Shown in pieces: positions 1 to 7,979 of a DNA stretch of 64,000 bases. The notes beneath the pieces are model-generated. The model saw nothing but the letters and a program-made list of their open reading frames with translations. It had not been told where the DNA came from and did not search any database. The position numbers and the translations under genes were made by a program. Each line of letters opens with the position of its first letter. Position 1 is the first letter of the stretch. This stretch comes from Mycolicibacterium tusciae (GTDB taxonomy: Bacteria > Actinomycetota > Actinomycetes > Mycobacteriales > Mycobacteriaceae), in NCBI RefSeq assembly GCF_002086795.1, contig NZ_MVIM01000008.1, forward strand, positions 1 to 64,000, read 5' to 3'.

Positions 1-2
1 TC

Positions 3-68
3 CAGGACCGCACCCCACAGCAGGCATACCTGAACCCAATTACCCAAGAAAACCTGCCAACTTCTTGA
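3..68 (+). CDS. possible C-terminal tail of a transposase (5' truncated by window)
   Basis: An open frame enters from the left edge and stops with TGA at 66-68. It encodes about 21 residues including RTPQQAY. Integrase-core transposases of the IS3/IS481 type often end with an R-T-P-x-x-A-Y motif, so this may be the end of such a gene. The stretch is too short to be sure. The next gene's possible TTG start overlaps this stop, so the boundary of the next gene may have been set by an insertion. Confidence 0.25.
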   Translation, partial: QDRTPQQAYLNPITQENLPTS

Positions 69-1567
69 CTCAAGACAGTGCGGAGGCGGTGCAGGCAGCG
101 GTGGCGGCGATGCGCGCCGCGCACGACGAATTAGCCGGGCTGCCCATCGATTTGCTCACCAAGTCCGAGTTGCTCAATGCGCTCGATGAGCTGGAGACGC
201 TGTCGTGTCAGTTGCCTGCCCAGAGTCATCGCCTGCTGGCACGTCTGCAGACCGAGACGACGGCCAAGGAAATGGGCACCAAGTCCTGGCGTCAGGTGTT
301 GGCACTCAGGTGGCGAATCTCGACATCTGAGGCCGGTCGTCGCTTGGATGAGGCGGCGGCATTGGGGCCGCGCCGCTCGCTGATCGGGGAACCGCTCGAT
401 CCGGTGTTGCCGTGCTCTGCGCTGGCGCAGGCCGGCGGCATGATCAACGGTGAGCACGTCAAGGTGTTGCGCGACACGATGGACCGTATCCCGCCCGCGG
501 TCGACACTCTGACTCGCGCGCAGATCGAACTTGATCTCGTCCGACACGCTATCGGGTTGGGCCCCAAGGAACTCAAGGACAAGGCCGAGCGGACGCTGTT
601 TTTGCTGGATCAGGACGGCCCCGAACCCGACGACGCCGAACGTGAGCGCCGCCGCGGCGTGTCGAAGGGGCCGCAGGGCTCGGACAAGATGATCCCGTTC
701 AAAGGGAATCTCACCCCGGAAGCGTGGGCGATCTATGAGGCGATCTTCGCCAAGTGGGCCGCACCGGGAATGTGCAACCCTGCCGACGAGAACCCCTGTG
801 TCTCGGGAACTCCGACGCAGGCCCAGATCGACAATGATCACCGCAGTCTGGCGCAGCGCCAGCACGACGCAATGCTGGCGGTCGGTCGCAGTGTTTTGGA
901 AAGCGGTGAGCTCGGTCAGCACAAGGGGTTACCGACCTCGATCATCGTCCGCACCACACTGCAGGACTTGGAGAGTCGCGCCGGGGTGGGCGTCAGCGGT
1001 GGCGGCTCGCTGATACCGATCAGCGATGTGATCCGAATGGCCGCCCACGCCAACCACTACTTGGCGGTTTTCGACAAGGCCACGGGTTCTGCTCTTGATC
1101 TGTTCCGCGCCCGCCGTGTCGCCTCACCGGCGCAGCGGATCATGCTCATCGCCCGCGATGGCGGCTGCACCAAACCCGGTTGCACCGTGCCGGCCTACGG
1201 CAGTCAGGTTCATCACGCGGCCCGCGATTGGGCTGATGACGGGTTGACCAATGTCGATGAGCTGGGGTTGGCGTGCGGTCCGGATAACCGGATGGTCGGC
1301 CCGGGCGGCTGGACCACTCAGATGAACGAGGACCACGAGGTGGAATGGATTCCCCCATCACACTTGGATACCGGCCAGGCCCGGGTCAACGACTACCACC
1401 GCCCCGAACGCCTGCGTCCACCCCACGACGAACCCATCACGCCCACCGACGAAGAACAACCAACCGATATCCCACCGTTCGACGACGAATGGCTCATCGG
1501 ACCACCCGATTACCAACCAATCCTCAACCCACACGAACCCGGCGGACCAGAACCCAACGCCGCCTGA
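65..1567 (+). CDS. DUF222 / HNH endonuclease domain protein (13E12 family)
   Basis: A 500-residue protein with an N-terminal DUF222 region (about residues 15-320) and a C-terminal HNH-type motif. The HNH signature is visible near residues 365-410 as CTKPGC, then QVHHA, then a downstream asparagine in CGPDNRM, which would bind metal and cut DNA. This is the large repeated mycobacterial 13E12/REP family, often near mobile elements; its role is unknown. The TTG start lacks a clear ribosome site and overlaps the possible transposase tail. The ATG at 110 (MRAAHDELAG) is a reasonable alternative. The tail after residue 440 is proline-rich, acidic and low in complexity. Confidence 0.85.
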   Translation: MTQDSAEAVQAAVAAMRAAHDELAGLPIDLLTKSELLNALDELETLSCQLPAQSHRLLARLQTETTAKEMGTKSWRQVLALRWRISTSEAGRRLDEAAALGPRRSLIGEPLDPVLPCSALAQAGGMINGEHVKVLRDTMDRIPPAVDTLTRAQIELDLVRHAIGLGPKELKDKAERTLFLLDQDGPEPDDAERERRRGVSKGPQGSDKMIPFKGNLTPEAWAIYEAIFAKWAAPGMCNPADENPCVSGTPTQAQIDNDHRSLAQRQHDAMLAVGRSVLESGELGQHKGLPTSIIVRTTLQDLESRAGVGVSGGGSLIPISDVIRMAAHANHYLAVFDKATGSALDLFRARRVASPAQRIMLIARDGGCTKPGCTVPAYGSQVHHAARDWADDGLTNVDELGLACGPDNRMVGPGGWTTQMNEDHEVEWIPPSHLDTGQARVNDYHRPERLRPPHDEPITPTDEEQPTDIPPFDDEWLIGPPDYQPILNPHEPGGPEPNAA

Positions 1568-1573
1568 CGTCGG

Positions 1574-1807
1574 TCAGCCGACGACGGCCGGGTTCCCCGG
1601 GTCGAGGCCGGTCGGCAGGTTCGGGCTCAGACCGCTTCCGCTTCCGTGGGTGGCTTCCTGGTGAGCCATCGGCCGGCAGTTGTTGTCCATCGGCGTCTGA
1701 TCGCCGGAGCAATAGGGCAGCAGATCCTCAGGGTCGGCTCCCGCCTGCGGCGCCGAGAAGACGATGGCTGCGCCCGCGAGCAGGCACGCCGCGAAGATTC
1801 TCGTCAT
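1574..1807 (-). CDS. small secreted protein
   Basis: A 77-residue protein with a clear Sec signal peptide: MTR, a hydrophobic stretch, then an Ala-x-Ala cleavage site near residue 24 (QAGADPED). The mature part of about 53 residues holds two cysteines (YCSGDQ and NNCRPM), a possible disulfide pair. Many mycobacteria carry such small secreted proteins of unknown function. It is divergent from ligD with only 31 bp between starts, so the two must share a short promoter region. No family function is recognised. Confidence 0.6.
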   Translation of the reverse strand: MTRIFAACLLAGAAIVFSAPQAGADPEDLLPYCSGDQTPMDNNCRPMAHQEATHGSGSGLSPNLPTGLDPGNPAVVG

Positions 1808-1838
1808 AGTCGCACGCTACCCGGGGTAATACCGTGGT

Positions 1839-4133
1839 GTGGTGGATCAGTTCGGTCGGGTGAAACTGACCAACCCGGACAAAGTGCTGTATCCCGCCAC
1901 GGGCACTACTAAAGCCGAGGTCTTCGACTACTACGTCAACGTGGCCGAGGCGATGCTCCCGCATATCGCCGGCCGCGCCGTCACCCGTAAGCGCTGGCCC
2001 AACGGCGTCGACGAGCCGGCATTCTTCGAAAAGCAGCTCGCCTCCTCGGCGCCGGACTGGCTCGAACGGGGATCGATCACCCACAAGTCGGGCACCACGA
2101 CGTACCCGATCATCAACAGCGCCGAGGGGCTGGCGTGGATCGCGCAGCAGGCGTCGCTGGAAGTGCACGTGCCGCAATGGCGATTCGTCAGCACCTGGAC
2201 TCGAGAGGAGGGAGCCGAGCAGACGCCGGGTCTGGCCACCCGGGTGGTTTTCGACCTGGATCCGGGCGAAGGTGTCACGTTCCGGCAGCTGTGCGAGGTG
2301 GCGCACGAGGTGCGTGAGCTCATCACCGGCATCGGGCTCACAACGTTCCCGTTGACCAGCGGCAGCAAGGGGTTGCATCTGTACGTGCCGCTGGAAAAGC
2401 CGATCAGCTCACACGGCGCTTCGGTGCTGGCCCGTCGCATCGCGGTGCAGCTCGAGAAGACGATGCCCCAGCGCGTGACGGCCACCATGACCAAGAGTCA
2501 ACGCAGCGGCAAGGTGTTCGTCGACTGGAGCCAGAACAACGGCAACAAGACGACCATCGCGCCGTATTCACTGCGCGGTCGCGACGAGCCGACCGTCGCC
2601 GCCCCGCGCACCTGGGATGAGATCGAGGATCCCGATCTGCGGCACCTCCGCTTCGACGAGGTGCTCGAGCGGTTGGAACGTGACGGTGACCTGTTGGCCG
2701 AGATGGACGCCGACGCACCGGTGGCCGACGCGCTCAGCACCTATCGCAGCATGCGCGACGCCGGCAAGACACCCGAGCCGGTACCCAACATCGCGCCCAC
2801 GCCGGGCAACGACGACTTCTTCGTCATCCAGGAACACCACGCCCGCCGACTGCACTACGACTTCCGGCTGGAGCGCAACGGCGTCCTCGTCAGCTGGGCA
2901 GTGCCGAAGAACCTGCCGGACAGCCCCGCGGTCAACCACCTCGCCGTGCACACTGAGGATCATCCGTTCGAATACGGCAGCTTCGAGGGTGAAATCCCGA
3001 AGGGTGAATACGGCGGCGGCAAGGTGATCATCTGGGACACCGGTACTTACGAGACCGAGAAATTCCGCGACCACTCGCCGGACGGCCCTGAAACGGGCGG
3101 CGAAGTCATCATCACGTTGCACGGCAAAAAGATCGACGGCCGCTACGCGCTGATCCAGACAAACGGCAAGAACTGGCTGGCGCATCGCATGAAGGAGCAG
3201 GCCAACCCGCAGGCCAGCGATTTGGCCCCAATGCTCGCGACAGAAGGCTCGATCGCGAAGATGACGTCGGCGCAATGGGCTTTCGAGGGCAAATGGGACG
3301 GCTACCGCGTCCTGGTTGACGCCAACCACGGCAAGCTCAACGTGCGGTCGCGCCGAGGGCGTGACGTCACCGACGAGTATCCGCAATTCGCCGCGCTCGC
3401 AGCCGATCTCGCCGATCACCACGTGATCCTCGATGGTGAAGCCGTGGCTCTCGACGACTCGGGCGTGCCGAGTTTCGGCGAAATGCAGAACCGCGCGCGT
3501 TCGACGCGGGTCGAGTACTGGGCGTTCGACATCCTCTACCTCGACGGCCGCTCGCTGCTCAAGGCCAAGTACTCCGACCGCCGCCGCGTGCTGGAAGCGC
3601 TCGCCGAGGGCGGCGGTCTGATCGTGCCGGATCTGTTGCCCGGCGACGGCCCCGAGGCGCTGGAGTTCGCGCGCAAGAAGCGTTGGGAGGGTGTGGTCGC
3701 CAAGAAGCGCGACGCAACCTATCAACCGGGACGACGGTCGTCGTCGTGGATCAAGGACAAGATCTGGAACACGCAGGAAGTGGTGATCGGCGGCTGGCGC
3801 AAGGGCGAGGGCGGACGCTCCAGCGGCATCGGCGCGCTGATGCTGGGCATCCCGGCCGACGGTGGCCTGCAGTTCGTCGGCCGGGTCGGTACAGGGTTCA
3901 CCGACAAGGCGCTGAAGAACCTCAAGGACCTGCTCACGCCGCTCGAGACCGACGAATCACCCTTCAACGCACGCCTTTCCAAGATCGACGCCCGCGGCGT
4001 CACCTTCGTTCGGCCGGAACTGGTCGGCGAGGTGCGCTACAGCGAGCGGACCTCCGACGACAGACTGCGTCAACCGAGCTGGCGGGGGCTGCGTACCGAC
4101 AAGGAACCGTCTGAAGTCGTCTGGGAGTCGTAG
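1839..4133 (+). CDS. ligD: multifunctional non-homologous end-joining DNA ligase D
   Basis: A 764-residue protein matching mycobacterial LigD over its length, with domains in the mycobacterial order. The primase-polymerase domain (about 8-285) carries the metal-binding DLDP in VVFDLDPGEG. The 3'-phosphoesterase domain (about 305-450) has HHARRLHYDFRLE and HTEDHP. The ATP-dependent ligase domain (about 465-760) has nucleotidyl-transfer lysine near residue 485 in EGKWDGYR. It fills, trims and seals double-strand breaks together with Ku. The GTG start fits homologues that begin just before VKLTNPDKVLYPA. In M. tuberculosis ku is the divergent neighbour; here that place is taken by a small secreted protein, so ku must lie elsewhere. 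Confidence 0.97.
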   Translation: MVDQFGRVKLTNPDKVLYPATGTTKAEVFDYYVNVAEAMLPHIAGRAVTRKRWPNGVDEPAFFEKQLASSAPDWLERGSITHKSGTTTYPIINSAEGLAWIAQQASLEVHVPQWRFVSTWTREEGAEQTPGLATRVVFDLDPGEGVTFRQLCEVAHEVRELITGIGLTTFPLTSGSKGLHLYVPLEKPISSHGASVLARRIAVQLEKTMPQRVTATMTKSQRSGKVFVDWSQNNGNKTTIAPYSLRGRDEPTVAAPRTWDEIEDPDLRHLRFDEVLERLERDGDLLAEMDADAPVADALSTYRSMRDAGKTPEPVPNIAPTPGNDDFFVIQEHHARRLHYDFRLERNGVLVSWAVPKNLPDSPAVNHLAVHTEDHPFEYGSFEGEIPKGEYGGGKVIIWDTGTYETEKFRDHSPDGPETGGEVIITLHGKKIDGRYALIQTNGKNWLAHRMKEQANPQASDLAPMLATEGSIAKMTSAQWAFEGKWDGYRVLVDANHGKLNVRSRRGRDVTDEYPQFAALAADLADHHVILDGEAVALDDSGVPSFGEMQNRARSTRVEYWAFDILYLDGRSLLKAKYSDRRRVLEALAEGGGLIVPDLLPGDGPEALEFARKKRWEGVVAKKRDATYQPGRRSSSWIKDKIWNTQEVVIGGWRKGEGGRSSGIGALMLGIPADGGLQFVGRVGTGFTDKALKNLKDLLTPLETDESPFNARLSKIDARGVTFVRPELVGEVRYSERTSDDRLRQPSWRGLRTDKEPSEVVWES

Positions 4134-4222
4134 CCGCAACGAAAGCGCGAATGCGGCGCTTGCGGGATCTTCGCTCGGTACCTTTAGCGAAGTATTCGCA
4201 TTTCACGGAAGTCGAGAACACG

Positions 4223-5890
4223 ATGAGCGGGATAGCGTCTGAACTGGCGGCCGCCGGGTTCGAAGACGCTGTCGAAGTGGGCCGGGGCGGCAGCGGTGTC
4301 GTCTTCCGCTGCTCCCAGAAGTCGCTCGGGCGAAGTGTTGCCGTCAAGGTGCTGGCGTCTGATCTCGACGAATCCGATCGCGAGCGTTTCCTGCGCGAGG
4401 GTTTCGCGATGGGCAGGCTCTCTGGGCACCCGAACATCGTGAACATCCTTCAGGTCGGCGTCACCGAGAGCGGCCGGCCGTTCATCGTAATGCCTTATCA
4501 CTCAGTGGGTTCGCTCGCGGAGCGGCTGCGCCGCGAGGGCCGCATCGCCTGGCCCGAGGCACTGCGCATGGCGGTGAAATTGTGCGGCGCCCTCGAGACC
4601 GCCCACCGCGCGGGTACCTTGCATCGCGACATCAAACCCGCGAACGTCCTCTTCAACGACTACGGCGAACCGCAACTCAGTGACTTCGGGACCGCGCGAA
4701 TCGCCGGTGGATACAAGACGGTGACCGGATTCTTCACCGGCACCCTGTCCTACACCGCCCCCGAGGTGCTCGCCGGCAATCCGCCGACGGTCGCGGCCGA
4801 CGTGTACTCCCTGGGCGCCACGATTTACGCGCTGATCGCCGGTGGGCCGCCGCACGAGCGCAAGGCCGACGAGGATCTGATCGCGCACTACCTGCGCATC
4901 ACCTCCACTCCCGTGCCGGACCTGCGACCGCACGGAATCCCCACCGATGTCTGTGCGGCGATCGAGAAGGCGATGTCCCGCGAGCCAAGCGATCGGCAGG
5001 TATCGGTCGCCGAGTTCGGCCACGAACTGCAATTGGCGCAGCGTCACAACGGCTTGACGGCGGATCCGATGGCGCTCAGTGAGCCCGGCGGTGAGCCCGA
5101 GCCGACGGGCGGCACCCAGGCGTTGCCGCTCACGGGAGCGCCTCGCGAGCCCGAGCCGTCTCAATCCAAAACCGAGGTTCCGGAATCCGCACCCAACCTG
5201 CCGGTGAGCCCGGAAAGCTCGGCACCGCAGCTGGACCCGAACATGTTCGCGCACACCGCGTCAGTCAGCCAGGGCAGTATGCCCTGGCAGGTTCCGCCGA
5301 CCCCGCCCGGTCCGCCCGCCCCACCTGCCGAGACGGCGTCGCAGCCCGGTCCCGAGCCGACGCCGGAGAAGAAAGATCCGAAGCGTCTCCTGATCACTGT
5401 CGGCGCAGCCGCCGTCGCGCTGCTCCTCGTCATCAGCGGCATCGTGATGTTCACGTCGCGCGACAAGGGCGAGGAACAGCAGGCGGCCCCAACCCGGCCC
5501 ACCGTCGAAGCGCAACCTGAATGGGCACCGATCGCGGACGCGCGCGTCGCCCGCGATGCGGTGGCCGCCACCGAAGCCGACGGCACGATCTGGGTGTTCG
5601 GCGGTCTGGGAGCAGGCAACCAGGTGAGCGGAGCGCACGAGGGCTTCGATCCTGCGCTCGACAGCTGGAAGGGTGGCGAGAATCTACCCGTTCCCGTCCA
5701 GCGCGCGATGGCGGTGACGTGGGAGGACACCCCGGTCGTGCTCGGCGGCTGGGTACCGACGGCACCAATCAGGAGGTGGCGACCGACAAGGTGTGGCGGG
5801 TCGTCAACAGTCGCTGGGTCGAGTTGCCGCCACTGCTGCAGCCCCGCGCGGCGGCAGCGGCCGGCGTCGTCGGAGACCTACTCGTCGTGA
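4223..5890 (+). CDS. PknK-like Ser/Thr protein kinase, N-terminal part of a frameshifted kinase-Kelch protein
   Basis: The cytoplasmic kinase domain (about residues 10-275) closely resembles that of PknK. It has GRGGSGVV (ATP loop), VAVKVL (catalytic lysine), HRDIKPANV, SDFG and a threonine-rich activation loop before TAPEV. A Pro/Glu-rich linker (about 275-385) and one membrane helix (about 390-410, AAAVALLLVISG) follow, then the first Kelch motifs (VFGG). Near 5751 the Kelch homology leaves this frame and continues in the -1 frame; the remaining residues to 5890 are read out of frame. Start chosen at ATG 4223 (MSGIASELAAAGFED) because PknK homology begins there; an ATG at 4151 is in frame. 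Confidence 0.85.
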   Translation: MSGIASELAAAGFEDAVEVGRGGSGVVFRCSQKSLGRSVAVKVLASDLDESDRERFLREGFAMGRLSGHPNIVNILQVGVTESGRPFIVMPYHSVGSLAERLRREGRIAWPEALRMAVKLCGALETAHRAGTLHRDIKPANVLFNDYGEPQLSDFGTARIAGGYKTVTGFFTGTLSYTAPEVLAGNPPTVAADVYSLGATIYALIAGGPPHERKADEDLIAHYLRITSTPVPDLRPHGIPTDVCAAIEKAMSREPSDRQVSVAEFGHELQLAQRHNGLTADPMALSEPGGEPEPTGGTQALPLTGAPREPEPSQSKTEVPESAPNLPVSPESSAPQLDPNMFAHTASVSQGSMPWQVPPTPPGPPAPPAETASQPGPEPTPEKKDPKRLLITVGAAAVALLLVISGIVMFTSRDKGEEQQAAPTRPTVEAQPEWAPIADARVARDAVAATEADGTIWVFGGLGAGNQVSGAHEGFDPALDSWKGGENLPVPVQRAMAVTWEDTPVVLGGWVPTAPIRRWRPTRCGGSSTVAGSSCRHCCSPARRQRPASSETYSS

Positions 5891-7251
5891 CCGGCGGTGT
5901 GGACGCCGACGGGAAGCTGCTGAACACCACCGAGATCTACGACGGCACCGGCTGGCGGCTCGGCGCCCCCATTCCGACGCCACGCCAGATGTCCGGTGCG
6001 GCGTCGGACGGCAAGCTCGTCTACGTGGCCGGCGGCTCCAACGACACCACAGACCTGACCGCCGTCGAAGCCTATGACCCCGTCGCGGACAAGTGGGCAA
6101 CCATGCCCGCACTTCCGCAGGGGCGCAGCGACTTTGGCGTGGCGATCGCCGACGCCCGGCTGGTGGCCGTCGGCGGAATGTCGGATGGTGAAGCCCTCAA
6201 GAGTGTGGCCGCGCTCGACCTCACCACGGCGACCTGGACCGCGCTGCCGGATCTGGGGACCGCGCGGCACGGGGCTGCGGTTGCCGCCGTGGGCAAGACC
6301 GTTTACGCGATCGGCGGGTCGACGGGTGCGGCCGACCAGATGGTCGCGTCGGCCGAGTCGCTGAGACTCGCACCACGCAAACCTCAACCGGCAGCGGAGT
6401 GGCGGTTGTTGCCGGATGCGCCGACTGCGCGACTGATGATGGCGTCAACCGTGCTCGACGGAAAGATCTTCGTTGCGGGCGGCATGTTGGGTCACGCCGA
6501 AACGCTTGACACGTTCGAGAGCTACGACCCCGAAACCGGCGATTGGGAGACGCTCCCTTCGTTGCCCGTTCCGCTGCACCACGCGACCGCGACCGCGTAT
6601 CGCGGCGAGGTCGTCGTCATCGGAGGGGCCAGCGAAACCGTCACCGAGGCATCGAACAAGGTGTTCGCCTTCCGCAACGGAAAGTGGGAGGAGCTGGCGA
6701 GCCTGCAGCATGCGCGGGCCGCGCCGTCGGCGGCGGTGGTCGACGACACGATCGTGGTGGTCGGCGGACAGGACGACAAGAAGCTCGTCACGCAGACCGA
6801 GATCTTCGATGGCAACTCCTGGACGACGGCTGCCGATATGCCGACGCCGCGTGAGCATTTGGCCGCGGTATCGGACGGCGTCTACGTGTACGCCGTCGGT
6901 GGCCGGTCGCTGAGCGCCGACGAGAACTCCGCCGCCTTCGAGCGCTTCGATCCAGAATCCGGAAGCTGGGAGAAGCTCACGGACATGCCGACTCCGCGCG
7001 GCAGCTACGGCGCCGCGCTCATCGACGGCCGGATCATCTCCGTCGGTGGGGAAGAGCCGACACGGGTGCTCGCCACGGTCGAGATGTACGACATCTCCAC
7101 CGGGAAGTGGACGACGCAGGCGCCGATCAACACGCCGGTGCACGGTCAGGTGGTGGCCGCCGTCGACACGACGCTGTTCTGCATCGGCGGCGCCGACCGG
7201 CCCAGCCACGAAGGTCCGGTGGCGGTCGTCGAGGCACTCGACTTCAACTAG
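5752..7251 (+). CDS. Kelch beta-propeller sensor domain, C-terminal part of the frameshifted kinase
   Basis: About 500 residues of Kelch repeats, continuing the two repeats still in the kinase frame. I count twelve hydrophobic-GG motifs in all (for example VTGGVD, VAGGSN, VGGMS, VIGGAS, VVGGQD, IGGAD), which would suit two six-bladed propellers. The part lies outside the membrane after the helix and probably senses a ligand or surface feature for the kinase. It has no start of its own in this frame that makes sense as a separate secreted protein. The join is GGW in the kinase frame followed by GTDGTNQEVATDKVW here, as if one G were missing from a G run at 5751-5753. Its TAG stop shares CTAG with the convergent FHA gene. 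Confidence 0.8.
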   Translation, partial: GTDGTNQEVATDKVWRVVNSRWVELPPLLQPRAAAAAGVVGDLLVVTGGVDADGKLLNTTEIYDGTGWRLGAPIPTPRQMSGAASDGKLVYVAGGSNDTTDLTAVEAYDPVADKWATMPALPQGRSDFGVAIADARLVAVGGMSDGEALKSVAALDLTTATWTALPDLGTARHGAAVAAVGKTVYAIGGSTGAADQMVASAESLRLAPRKPQPAAEWRLLPDAPTARLMMASTVLDGKIFVAGGMLGHAETLDTFESYDPETGDWETLPSLPVPLHHATATAYRGEVVVIGGASETVTEASNKVFAFRNGKWEELASLQHARAAPSAAVVDDTIVVVGGQDDKKLVTQTEIFDGNSWTTAADMPTPREHLAAVSDGVYVYAVGGRSLSADENSAAFERFDPESGSWEKLTDMPTPRGSYGAALIDGRIISVGGEEPTRVLATVEMYDISTGKWTTQAPINTPVHGQVVAAVDTTLFCIGGADRPSHEGPVAVVEALDFN

Positions 7252-7862
7252 CTCCCGCTGTCGCGCAGCTGCGCGATCGTGACGGCCCCGCGCCGGAGCG
7301 CCTCGTTGGCCAGCCGCACGCGGCGGTCGCCCTCGGTGGGGATGGCGAACTTGTCGTAGAGGTTCTGCAGGTGCTGTTTGACGGCGGCCTCGGTGACGTA
7401 CAGCTCGCCTGCCATCCGCCGGACCGACGCCGGTTCGGGAAACGGGTCCTCGGACACCAGCGGACGGCACAACACCATGAGCACGTCGACCTCCCGCCGG
7501 GTCAGCCGTGGCGGGAGCTGTGCGGCGTCGGGCACGATCGTCGCCTCTTCGACCGGCTCGCCGGACTGCCGTGCCTGCAGGTACACCAACCTGGACTTGC
7601 CGATGCGCACCTCGTCCCCGGGTCGCAGCACCTGTTCGTAGGCGATCTTCTCGCCGTTGACGAACGTGCCGTTGCGACTGCCCACATCGCGGATCGACCA
7701 CGCCGACCCGTGGTTCTCCAGGATCGCGTGCAGGCGAGAGACGGTGGGGTCGTGTTCGAGTGCCACCACATTGGTCGAAGCCTTGCCGAGCGTCACCCGG
7801 GTGCCGGTCAACGGGACCAGCTCGCGTCCCGTCGGCTTGAAGACTTCCAAGTGGGAAGACAT
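7248..7862 (-). CDS. FHA domain-containing transcriptional regulator (FHA + LuxR-like HTH)
   Basis: A 204-residue protein with two domains. The forkhead-associated domain (about 18-92) shows LGKASTN, VSRLHA and GSRNGTFVNGE, which are the phosphothreonine-binding residues. The C-terminal helix-turn-helix (about 115-185) reads LTRREVDVLMVL then VTEAAVKQHLQNLYDKF, like LuxR-type DNA-binding domains. It would couple binding of a phosphothreonine protein to transcription. AGGAGG lies well placed before ATG 7862. It is convergent with the kinase-Kelch gene and downstream of the TVRL membrane gene, so a shared signalling role is likely. This is an inference from context. Confidence 0.85.
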   Translation of the reverse strand: MSSHLEVFKPTGRELVPLTGTRVTLGKASTNVVALEHDPTVSRLHAILENHGSAWSIRDVGSRNGTFVNGEKIAYEQVLRPGDEVRIGKSRLVYLQARQSGEPVEEATIVPDAAQLPPRLTRREVDVLMVLCRPLVSEDPFPEPASVRRMAGELYVTEAAVKQHLQNLYDKFAIPTEGDRRVRLANEALRRGAVTIAQLRDSGS

Positions 7863-7933
7863 GCAGACCTCCTATAGGGGGCAATTTTCACCCACAACAC
7901 GGGTCCGTGGTCTGCGAACGGCCGTGCATGGGG

Positions 7934-7970
7934 CCGCGGGTCGCCGGAGAGCTCCCCCGACGACCCGCGG
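7934..7970 (-). terminator. GC-rich hairpin between membrane gene and FHA regulator gene
   Basis: CCGCGGGTCG at 7934-7943 and CGACCCGCGG at 7961-7970 are a perfect 10-bp inverted repeat, with a further short inner pairing. There is no U-run on either side. It follows the stop of the membrane protein gene on the minus strand, so it may end or attenuate transcription into the FHA gene, or protect an mRNA end. Confidence 0.45.
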
Positions 7971-7979
7971 CGCGCACGC

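Noticed and set aside
131..922. 263-residue minus-strand ORF opposite the DUF222 gene
   Set aside because: It is an antisense frame in GC-rich DNA. Its composition is Arg-rich and no domain is seen, while the plus-strand frame encodes a clear HNH protein.
6445..7884. 479-residue minus-strand ORF across the Kelch region and the FHA gene
   Set aside because: It is the wrong frame for both genes. The sequence is low-complexity Arg/Gly/His and overlaps the true FHA frame.
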